Assembly (NCBI GenBank): GCA_050951005.1
Contig: JBMNIP010000005.1
Span: 62,001-126,000 of the forward strand
From: UMGS1519 sp050951005
GTDB taxonomy: Bacteria > Actinomycetota > Coriobacteriia > Coriobacteriales > Eggerthellaceae
Direction: 5' to 3'
DNA length: 64,000 nucleotides
Part shown: positions 57,093 to 64,000 of the stretch, one piece after another
How the letters are laid out: each line of letters starts with the position of its first letter
Numbering within the stretch: the first letter of the stretch is position 1
Position numbers and translations under genes: made by a program
The notes under the pieces: model-generated
Database searches by the model: none
What the model saw: only the letters and a program-made list of their open reading frames with translations
Told to the model about the DNA's origin: nothing

Positions 57093-59771
57093 CTAAACTC
57101 CAAGGCACGTTCCGTCTGGCAACTCCAATCGCAAGAATCCGTGGTCTGTTTGCCGTTGGTGGGGAGCTGGAAGGCTCATGAAGTCGCCATATTGGCGCTC
57201 GAGGAAGTGCTTGGAGCCTTGTATAACCGGCATCTCGTGGCCTTCGAAGGGAACGAGTTCCAGTCGATCGGCCTCCCCTTCCTCGATGGTCGTATAGGTA
57301 GGGATGAAACTGCCGTAGCGCGTTCCTGGCTTCCCTGCGAGAAACGGATTGAAGAACTCCGCAGCAAGATGGTATGCCTTGTTGCAGAGGCCGACGGGAA
57401 AGTATTGCGCAAACTGCGCATAACGCTGCAGATAGACGGCATCCTCCTCAAGCAGCGGACGGGGGTCTCGGATATCCTGCTGGACGTATTCCTGTCGGCG
57501 CTTGAACCCCATTGCCGCACGGGCAAACGAACGGGCGGCAATGGCTTGGAGCTTTGCCAACTGACGGTTCTTGGGAATAGCGTCGAACGGGAATAGGTCC
57601 ACCCACAACCCCTTATCGAAATCGGTATGTTCGTTATAGAGCGTGATGTAGTCGATGCGGTCATGGCGCAACCGTGCATAAACGAAATGGATGTGCGGAT
57701 CGGTGCTGGGAAGTTGGACGAAGAAGTCGGGCTTGAGTACCCCAGGCGCTTCTGAAACGAATCGATTGTAATCAGCACGCATCATGCCTACATCGAGGTC
57801 GTCATCCCACGGGATATAACCCTGGTGTCGAAGGGCTCCCAGCAAGCTGCCTCCAACCAAGAAGAACCGGGATCCGATCTCATTGCAGACGCGTTTGATT
57901 TCCTCCAGCGATTCAAGACCGTCTTGCTGGATGATGGCGGTAACCTTTTCTCTTTCGGGCGTTGGCTCGCTGGCCCAGCAGGACACATCGCGTGGAAGCT
58001 GGATCCATCCATCTTCAAAGGGAACGGATCGTAAGGGGAACAGCGACTTCACGTGTATCGTCCTCTGCTGAATGGTTCGTTCTCCCATGGCTCCCCCATG
58101 AGAGCCATCTCCGCACAGACGGGCGACCACACCGGTATAACTGTTCTTGTAGCGTTTCAGATGCTCGATTGCCGATGCGTCGCCGGGCCTGATACGTTGT
58201 GCTTCTGCAAGCATCTTGAAACGAAGGGTCGTTTGATGGGGTACCCAATCCATCGGATAGAAGCTTATCGTCGAACGGGGATCTTGTATCGCTCCCAGCT
58301 GGCGGGAAATCGTCAGATAGGGCTGCTCGTTATCGGTAGTGCCGAGGACGAGCCATCCGGCTTCTTTCGCAAGCTGCGCAATAGGGCCGCGTAGGATGTC
58401 GAAATCGTCGCGTAGCATTGCAATAGACAGCTCGCGCATATCCGGATAATAGCCCTGATAGAACAGGGCCCCTACACAGGTATCACCGAAGGCAAACGCC
58501 TTATCCCGAATGAGCGGGAGAAGCGATTGATAGACATCGAACGCCCAAGATCGCGTGCTCGTGGGGACCTGTGCTTCCCGTGGGACGATTTCGGCGGTGT
58601 CCAGTCGCGAGCCTCCCTTCGTTTCCCGATAGGCAGCTTCTGCTAAATCGCACAAACGGTCCGTTGCACCGTATCCCACGCCCTTGAAATACTCCTCGCA
58701 GAAGCCGAGAAACTCATTGCCTGCTTTCAGGTCATCGCGCATGACGGCAGCTGCAAGCGGCTGGGGACGGGTAAACGAGCAGGCTGGGAAGGCTTCAAGC
58801 GGGTCCACATTGAGACCTGGGGAAACCCGGTAGCTCTCGATATCCGAAACATAGAAGTATGTCGGAATACCGAGCAAGCCGGACTCCAGGGCAATAGCGG
58901 AATAATCGCTGATAACCGCATCTGCGATTCCCAGCAAGTCGCAACTCCGCTCGCCGGAGATGAAGACGATGTTTTCGTATCTCTGAACGAGGTTATGGTC
59001 CCATCCGGAATCGAGAGGATGGCCAGCAACGATAAGCTGGGCATCATACGGTGCCAGAGCTCCCGCCAGTGCAGCGACGGCTTTGGTCATCCAACCCCGA
59101 GTGCCCGGCCCTTTGCGCAGCGTCGGCACATACAGGATGCGTTTACATGGTGCCTGCAGGCGGGGGTTGTTTGCGGTGATACGGGAGGCCGCCTGTTTAA
59201 ACGGAGAATCCGGTGATGGATCCAACAGATAGTCCATCCGTGGAAGCCCGATAGGCAGAATGCGATTCTCAGGGTAGCCGAAGGCGGATGCATATGCTGA
59301 AACGGCACCCGGACCAGCTGCGGCGATCCAATCGTAGTTGCCGTGCATATGCAGTTTCACAGCCTCGTTGGTGGTTCGGCCGGCTGAGGTATCCAGGCAT
59401 TGGTACCCGAATTTCTTGATAGCGCCGAGTGCATGCCAGATCTGGATGACCCGCGTCTCCGAATCGAGCTTGGGGATGGAGACCATAGGTAGGTAACCGT
59501 CTACGATGCAGACGCGCGATTCAGCAACCTCTTTGCCCATGCTGAGCATTGATTGGGCAAACTGCACCTTGTCGACCGTCTCGGGGTCGCTGGTATGGAC
59601 GCTCACCTCGACTCCCGGCATCCGTTGACGCAAGCGATGCTCCAACAGCTGGAAATCAAGTGACTCGTGGCTACTCTGGCGAGAAAGCAAGGTGATCTTG
59701 TCCTTTTTCGCTGTCCGGCCGTTTATCGCATGGAGGCAATTCACCCCCATCGCCGCGACGTCAAGATTCAT
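57093..59771 (-). CDS. TagF-type polyol-phosphate polymerase fused to two LicD-like domains
   Basis: An 892-aa cytosolic fusion. Residues ~1-390 are a CDP-glycerol:glycerophosphotransferase (TagB/TagF) domain: IQIWHALGAIKKFGYQ near 109, ILYVPTLRKGPGTRGW near 212, IADAVISDYSAIALESG near 281, then YFYVSDIESYRVSPGLNVD near 305. Residues ~420-475 are a degenerate LicD copy (TCVGALFYQGYYPDMRELSI, then AMLRDDF) without the acidic triad. Residues ~625-892 are an intact LicD domain (GGSLLGALRHQGYIPWDDDL near 640, then DVGMMRADY). The protein could polymerise a polyol phosphate and also add a phospho-substituent. It is second in the tagD operon, 26 bases after tagD. Confidence 0.9.
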   Translation of the reverse strand: MNLDVAAMGVNCLHAINGRTAKKDKITLLSRQSSHESLDFQLLEHRLRQRMPGVEVSVHTSDPETVDKVQFAQSMLSMGKEVAESRVCIVDGYLPMVSIPKLDSETRVIQIWHALGAIKKFGYQCLDTSAGRTTNEAVKLHMHGNYDWIAAAGPGAVSAYASAFGYPENRILPIGLPRMDYLLDPSPDSPFKQAASRITANNPRLQAPCKRILYVPTLRKGPGTRGWMTKAVAALAGALAPYDAQLIVAGHPLDSGWDHNLVQRYENIVFISGERSCDLLGIADAVISDYSAIALESGLLGIPTYFYVSDIESYRVSPGLNVDPLEAFPACSFTRPQPLAAAVMRDDLKAGNEFLGFCEEYFKGVGYGATDRLCDLAEAAYRETKGGSRLDTAEIVPREAQVPTSTRSWAFDVYQSLLPLIRDKAFAFGDTCVGALFYQGYYPDMRELSIAMLRDDFDILRGPIAQLAKEAGWLVLGTTDNEQPYLTISRQLGAIQDPRSTISFYPMDWVPHQTTLRFKMLAEAQRIRPGDASAIEHLKRYKNSYTGVVARLCGDGSHGGAMGERTIQQRTIHVKSLFPLRSVPFEDGWIQLPRDVSCWASEPTPEREKVTAIIQQDGLESLEEIKRVCNEIGSRFFLVGGSLLGALRHQGYIPWDDDLDVGMMRADYNRFVSEAPGVLKPDFFVQLPSTDPHIHFVYARLRHDRIDYITLYNEHTDFDKGLWVDLFPFDAIPKNRQLAKLQAIAARSFARAAMGFKRRQEYVQQDIRDPRPLLEEDAVYLQRYAQFAQYFPVGLCNKAYHLAAEFFNPFLAGKPGTRYGSFIPTYTTIEEGEADRLELVPFEGHEMPVIQGSKHFLERQYGDFMSLPAPHQRQTDHGFLRLELPDGTCLGV

Positions 59772-59797
59772 GCTCAGCCATCCTTACCCGCCCGCAG

Positions 59798-60214
59798 TTA
59801 CTCTTTATGCGGGACGTTGCTGATGTTCAGGTTCTGCTTCACTTGGGTTGTCGAGATGCCCGGCGTGCGGTCCAGGAAAACCAACTCGCAATAATCACGT
59901 AGGTATTCGAAACGATCGGAGCCGGCCCAATCGCCTCCCATCACCACGGTATCGATATGGTATTCGCGGACGTCGTTGATTTTCTGTTCCCAATTCTCTT
60001 CGGGAATGACCAGGTCGACGTACCGGATAGCCTCGAGCATCTCCTTGCGCGTTTCGTAGGTATAGAACGACTTTTTTCCTTTCGAGGCATTGAACTCATC
60101 GGTAGAGAGCGCGACGACCAGATAATCTCCTAGCGCCCGAGCCCGGCGCAGAAGGCGGATATGGCCGTAATGAAGCAGGTCGAATGTTCCATAGGTCAGG
60201 ATCCTTTTCACCAT
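59798..60214 (-). CDS. tagD: Glycerol-3-phosphate cytidylyltransferase
   Basis: TagD makes CDP-glycerol from CTP and glycerol-3-phosphate, the donor for glycerol-phosphate teichoic acids. The 138-aa protein has the nucleotide-binding TYGTFDLLHYGHIRLLRRAR near 7-26 (HxGH), the GKKSFYTYETRKEM loop near 46 and the closing RTPGISTTQVK near 116. Length and motifs are standard. It is the first gene of the operon, with a good promoter upstream and AAGGAG before the ATG. Confidence 0.96.
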   Translation of the reverse strand: MVKRILTYGTFDLLHYGHIRLLRRARALGDYLVVALSTDEFNASKGKKSFYTYETRKEMLEAIRYVDLVIPEENWEQKINDVREYHIDTVVMGGDWAGSDRFEYLRDYCELVFLDRTPGISTTQVKQNLNISNVPHKE

Positions 60215-60285
60215 CGCTCCTTCGTCATGTTCTCGAACGGTTGTTACGTAATGTTAAAGCATAAGAAATTTACGATAACTTTACT

Positions 60286-60315
60286 ATCATACCCGAAATG
60301 TGACATGCGTGTGAA
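60286..60315 (-). promoter_or_regulatory. Promoter of the tagD-tagF/licD-IspD-GatD-GatZ-licD operon
   Basis: Read on the minus strand: TTCACA (60315-60310), 18-base spacer, TATGAT (60291-60286), each five of six to consensus, in an AT-rich stretch ~70 bases before tagD. Confidence 0.65.
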
Positions 60316-60333
60316 ATGGAATCCGTGAAAATC

Positions 60334-61272
60334 CTATTCGTTCATCTTGTCGTACAGCGCAATCGCCTCATCGAGTTCGCCATCGAAGATCTTCGAGCCG
60401 TGATCGAGGACGATGCCGCGGCTGCAGAACTCCTTTGCCGCACTTGTAGAATGAGTCACGAAAAGCACTGTTACATTCTCATCATTCATGATCTTGCGCA
60501 TTCGCTTAATGCACTTTCGATGGAATTTTCTATCGCCAACCGAAAGCGCCTCGTCGATGATCAGGATTTCCGGGTCGACGCTTACCGCAAAGGCGAAGCC
60601 TAATCGCGAGCGCATGCCGCTTGAATAGGTGCGGTACGGCTGGTCGATATAGACCCCTAACCCGGCAAACTTGACGACTCGCGGTTCGATCTCTTCTATC
60701 TCGTCTTGTGTAAGCCCCATGATCTGCCCGCGAAGGCGAATGTTCTCACGTCCCGTAAGGTTCTTATCGAAACCTGCTTTCAGTTCAAGAAGCGCGCTTA
60801 CTCGGCCGTTTACGGTGATTTCTCCGGATGTTGGGTAGGTCACGCCGGTGATCATCTTCAAACAGGTGGATTTACCCGCTCCGTTCGAACCCAGAAAAGC
60901 TACGGCCTCGCCGCGGCGGATCTTGAACGAGAGGTCGTTGTTGGCTTTAACGGTTCCAAGCGACATGCCCTCCGGGCATTTTCCAAAAATTGCCAGAAAA
61001 CGCGCACGATCGTTCTTGTAGAGGTTATAGGCTTTCGTCACGTGCTTAAATTCGATGATGACCTCGTCGGAGACGGCGGTCTTTCGGTTGGATCGATCGA
61101 TTTCGTCGCCCTGCTCCTGTTGCGATGACTTATCATTCGCGGTTGTCTGAGGGGCGGCTTCAGATTTGACGGCCTGATCGGTCTCGGAGGATTTGCTGGC
61201 AGCAACAGACGCGGGGTCCTTCTCTTCGACCCTGGTGGATCCCTGCCCGGAAAGTTCGAAATCAGAGGACAT
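60334..61272 (-). CDS. tagH: Polysaccharide/teichoic acid export ABC transporter, ATPase subunit (TagH-like)
   Basis: A 312-aa ABC ATPase. After a ~65-residue disordered acidic leader comes the nucleotide-binding domain. Walker A is FLGSNGAGKSTCLKM near 126-140. A TagH/Wzt-type signature TYSSGMRSRLGFAFAVSVDP near 214-233 leads into the Walker B ILIIDEALSVGDRKFHRKC. It powers flipping of a lipid-linked polymer across the membrane with the permease gene, which overlaps its start by 11 bases. It lacks the long C-terminal domain of B. subtilis TagH. Confidence 0.92.
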   Translation of the reverse strand: MSSDFELSGQGSTRVEEKDPASVAASKSSETDQAVKSEAAPQTTANDKSSQQEQGDEIDRSNRKTAVSDEVIIEFKHVTKAYNLYKNDRARFLAIFGKCPEGMSLGTVKANNDLSFKIRRGEAVAFLGSNGAGKSTCLKMITGVTYPTSGEITVNGRVSALLELKAGFDKNLTGRENIRLRGQIMGLTQDEIEEIEPRVVKFAGLGVYIDQPYRTYSSGMRSRLGFAFAVSVDPEILIIDEALSVGDRKFHRKCIKRMRKIMNDENVTVLFVTHSTSAAKEFCSRGIVLDHGSKIFDGELDEAIALYDKMNE

Positions 61273-62077
61273 CTGCTACCTCCTTATGGGTCCGCTTGTA
61301 GATGAACGCCATGAAGGCAAGCTGAGCAGCGAAGATAATCGCAAACGAGATAATGAACCCCGGGTCAGACCACATCCATACCTTGTAATAGAACGCATCG
61401 CGCATTGATTCGGTGAAGAAGGTAACCGGGTCGATATAGAAGAAGTACTGCATGATGGGCAGCTTATCGGTCACCTGACTTACGCTGAAGATGACACCTG
61501 AAAGCCAGAACAGAGGCTGTTGCAGGGCATGGAGCAGCTGGTTAAAGTCCTTGCTCATCGCAGAGATGAACGAGCACATGACCCCGAACGACCACCAGAA
61601 GCCGTACATCAGCACGATGATCAGCGGTACCTGCAGCAGATAGACATCCAGCGGACCCCCTACTAACAGGTAGATGACGAACATCGCAAGCAGCAGCCCG
61701 AGCTCGATGAAGAGGTTCGATTTGCAGATAATCGTGGGAATGCACGAAAGCGGGAATCGTATCTTGTTAACCAAGTAGGTATATCGATGCAGGGCGTTAG
61801 AGCCGCCTCCGAGCTGATCCTGCATGAAGAACCAGGGAATCAGTCCGGCCATGAGCCAGAGGATATACGGAAGATTGTAGCCACTGACATGCGACTGCTT
61901 CAAACCGATTTCCAATGCAAACCAGAACACGAAGATGTAGATGGCTGGTCGGACGAACTGCCACGCCCGTCCGAGCGCCGCGCCGCGCGACTTCTTCACC
62001 AGATCGAAACGCGCAAGCTGATTGACCTGTTTGCGCCACGTCCAGTTATCTTTAAGCATCGTACCGAGGGTACTCAC
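61262..62077 (-). CDS. tagG: Polysaccharide/teichoic acid export ABC transporter, permease (TagG-like)
   Basis: A 271-aa ABC-2 type permease with six helices. It has the conserved N-terminal run QLARFDLVKKSRGAALGRAW near 19-38 and the LWLMAGLIPWFFMQDQLGGG segment near 73-92. The late FFYIDPVTFFTESMRDAFYY near 217 is also typical of polymer exporters. The start is GTG at 62077 with AAAGG upstream. It forms the exporter with the ATPase that follows. Confidence 0.93.
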   Translation of the reverse strand: MSTLGTMLKDNWTWRKQVNQLARFDLVKKSRGAALGRAWQFVRPAIYIFVFWFALEIGLKQSHVSGYNLPYILWLMAGLIPWFFMQDQLGGGSNALHRYTYLVNKIRFPLSCIPTIICKSNLFIELGLLLAMFVIYLLVGGPLDVYLLQVPLIIVLMYGFWWSFGVMCSFISAMSKDFNQLLHALQQPLFWLSGVIFSVSQVTDKLPIMQYFFYIDPVTFFTESMRDAFYYKVWMWSDPGFIISFAIIFAAQLAFMAFIYKRTHKEVADVL

Positions 62078-62186
62078 TGATGACCTTTCATCGGATATCC
62101 GTCCGTAGAACTATACCATGTGGCCAGGACAAGTTCATCGACGGGTCATTGCACATTCAATCTGGGGAAACGGGAATTCCCTACGG

Positions 62187-63881
62187 CTATTCCTGTACCA
62201 ATCCCTTCGCGGCATCGGCCAGTTCTTCGAGTACCGCCTGCGATTCATCCCGGGTAACGCCATGGGAGAACACGTACACCTTGATCTTCGGTTCAGTGCC
62301 GCTTGGACGGATGACGACCTTGTAATCCCCTTCAATGCGGAACTCCAGGACGTTGGATGAAGGAAGGTCGCCGACCCCGTTGAGATAATCGAGCACCTGT
62401 GTGACCGGGTACCCACCGATGGAGGCCGGGGCTGATGCACGAAGGCCCTCCATGATGCTCTTCATCTGCTGCTGGCCCTCGAAGCCATCGAATTGGAAAT
62501 TCATGGTCCTATTCACATAGAATCCGAATTCCTCATACAGCTTCTGCATTGCCTGCACCAAGTTCATGCCCGACTTGCGGTAATAGCGGGCCATCTGCAC
62601 AATGAGCATGCTGGCCACGATAGCGTCCTTGTCGCGTACGTGAGAGCCGGCCAAGTAGCCGTAGCTTTCCTCGAAACCGAAGATGAAACGATCTTCCTGG
62701 CAATACTTCTCGAGGATGCCGATCTGCTCTCCGATATATTTGAAACCGGTCAGCACTCGCTTGACCGTGACGCCGTATTTTTCGGCGATGGGCTCAACCA
62801 TGTCCGAAGACACGATAGTGGTTACCGCGATGGGCTCTTGGGGCATGATGCCATGTGCAATGCGTTCGCGGCATAGGTAATCGAGGAGCAAGGACCCTAC
62901 CTCATTACCGGTAAGGAGGACATAGTCCGCATCGTTCTTGACGGCTATCCCCACTCTGTCAGCATCGGGATCGGTGGCCAACAGCAAGTCGGGATGAACC
63001 TGCTCGCATACCTTGATTCCCTCTTCAAGCGCCTGCCGAATTTCGGGATTGGGCCGCGGGCAGGTGGGAAAATGCCCGTCCGGATCCTTCTGGCTTTCTA
63101 CCAAATGGACATCGGTCACGCCGATCTTATCGAAAATCTTCGTCACGCATTCAAGCCCCGTACCGTTCAAGGGCGTGTAGACCACGCGAACCTCGCCGTC
63201 TTCGTCATCCGGTTCGACGCTTTGGGCGTGAACTGCATTGATGAAAGCGGTAATCGTCTCTTCGGGAATAAGGCTGATGCGGCCGTCTTCCAGGGCAGTA
63301 TTGAAGTCGACGGCGTTGACCCCGTCAAACAAGTTCACGAGCGAGATGCACTCGGATATCGCTTCGGCAGCCTTCTCGGTAATCTGGCAGCCATCCGATC
63401 CATAAACCTTATACCCATTGTATTCAGCCGGGTTGTGGCTTGCAGTGATGTTGATTCCGGCATCGCAGCCGAGATGGCGCACCGCAAAGCTCAAGGCTGG
63501 CGTGGGTTCGAGCCGTGGGTATATATGGACCTCGATACCGTTTGCCGCTAAGACCGACGCTGCCGTCTGAGAGAAAAGCGCTGAATTCAGGCGGGAATCA
63601 AACGAGATGGCCACCGACGGTCGGTGATCCTGTGTCGATTGGTTCAGGTAGTCAGCCAGTCCCTGAGTAGCTTGTCCCACGGTGTAGATATTCATTCGAT
63701 TGGTGCCGACGCCCATGATTCCGCGGAGCCCCGCGGTGCCGAACGAAAGCGTCCGGTAGAATGCGTCAATCAGATCGGATTCATCATCTTGCGCGAGCAG
63801 CGTATCCAATTCTTCGATCAGAGCTTGGTCGATGAGATGCTCTTTCCACTCTTCGACCTGCTGCCGAATCCTCTCTTCCAT
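62187..63881 (-). CDS. pgm: Phosphoglucomutase / phosphomannomutase
   Basis: A 564-aa alpha-D-phosphohexomutase. The phosphoserine loop is ITASHNPAEYNGYKVYGSDG near 146-165 and the metal loop is LLATDPDADRVGIAVKND near 297. The sugar loop FGFEESYGYLAG near 398 and the C-terminal phosphate-binding RPSGTEPKIKVY near 524 are all present. It interconverts glucose-6-P and glucose-1-P, feeding nucleotide sugars to the glycosyltransferases of the locus. It stands 109 bases upstream of the exporter genes. Confidence 0.94.
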   Translation of the reverse strand: MEERIRQQVEEWKEHLIDQALIEELDTLLAQDDESDLIDAFYRTLSFGTAGLRGIMGVGTNRMNIYTVGQATQGLADYLNQSTQDHRPSVAISFDSRLNSALFSQTAASVLAANGIEVHIYPRLEPTPALSFAVRHLGCDAGINITASHNPAEYNGYKVYGSDGCQITEKAAEAISECISLVNLFDGVNAVDFNTALEDGRISLIPEETITAFINAVHAQSVEPDDEDGEVRVVYTPLNGTGLECVTKIFDKIGVTDVHLVESQKDPDGHFPTCPRPNPEIRQALEEGIKVCEQVHPDLLLATDPDADRVGIAVKNDADYVLLTGNEVGSLLLDYLCRERIAHGIMPQEPIAVTTIVSSDMVEPIAEKYGVTVKRVLTGFKYIGEQIGILEKYCQEDRFIFGFEESYGYLAGSHVRDKDAIVASMLIVQMARYYRKSGMNLVQAMQKLYEEFGFYVNRTMNFQFDGFEGQQQMKSIMEGLRASAPASIGGYPVTQVLDYLNGVGDLPSSNVLEFRIEGDYKVVIRPSGTEPKIKVYVFSHGVTRDESQAVLEELADAAKGLVQE

Positions 63882-64000
63882 CAGCGCCGTCCTCTCCCGT
63901 GCCGATTCCCATTCGCGCAGTTGCCGACGCGCGAAACCCGATGTTTCTTGGACGTTCTAGGTATACTGCAAACATCGACAGAATCCCTATCGACTGACGT

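Overview
This 64-kb window looks like chromosome from a strictly anaerobic, gut-type actinobacterium. The class Coriobacteriia (Eggerthellaceae/Slackia-like) is my best guess. It rests on gene content: rubrerythrin, an Ech-type [NiFe] hydrogenase, indolepyruvate:ferredoxin oxidoreductase, MenA, VanW and LCP proteins, and many TTG/GTG starts with strong Shine-Dalgarno sites. I see no phage, transposase or CRISPR array; I could not run any search.

Left part (1-26.5 kb): the tail of a Big_2 surface protein; rubrerythrin; an MFS carrier, a UspA protein and an orphan TPR protein on the plus strand; a leftward queD-queE-queC-queF operon (preQ1 for queuosine); and a divergent six-gene echABCDEF operon. 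Then come pgsA-vanW, paaK-ACT-dacA-FHA and iorA-iorB-gluQ. IorAB can reduce ferredoxin with aryl-pyruvates, PaaK can handle the arylacetyl-CoA/arylacetate step, and Ech can dispose of reduced ferredoxin as H2 while pumping ions, so these read as one fermentation module. iorB carries a one-base frameshift near its end. gluQ (glutamyl-Q-tRNA synthetase) connects functionally to the queuosine operon. MenA, a WalJ-like hydrolase, a small membrane protein and a cupin follow on the minus strand.

Middle (26.8-37.4 kb): a leftward housekeeping run ABC-F - trmL - M50 protease - trpS - scpA - scpB - rluB; a gamma-carbonic-anhydrase-like protein; tRNA-CAU (probably Ile2); a ferredoxin-type aldo/keto reductase; an acyl-CoA:acetate-type CoA-transferase; and tRNA-Val(CAC).

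Right part (37.5-63.9 kb): a large cell-surface polymer locus. It has three GT2 glycosyltransferases, two LCP ligases, a GH25 muramidase with wall-binding-like repeats, three LicD proteins plus a TagF-LicD fusion, an acyltransferase-3, TagD, the TagGH exporter and phosphoglucomutase. One operon (about 60.3 to 51.9 kb, minus) runs tagD - tagF/licD - IspD-like cytidylyltransferase - GatD-like polyol-phosphate dehydrogenase - GatZ-like protein - licD. I infer that the last three enzymes form a route fructose-6-P to tagatose-6-P to galactitol-1-P to CDP-galactitol, feeding LicD/TagF polyol-phosphate transferases. This would be a hexitol-phosphate teichoic-acid-like polymer with the same logic as the human ISPD/fukutin/FKRP ribitol-phosphate pathway. 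This is the most novel candidate system in the window.
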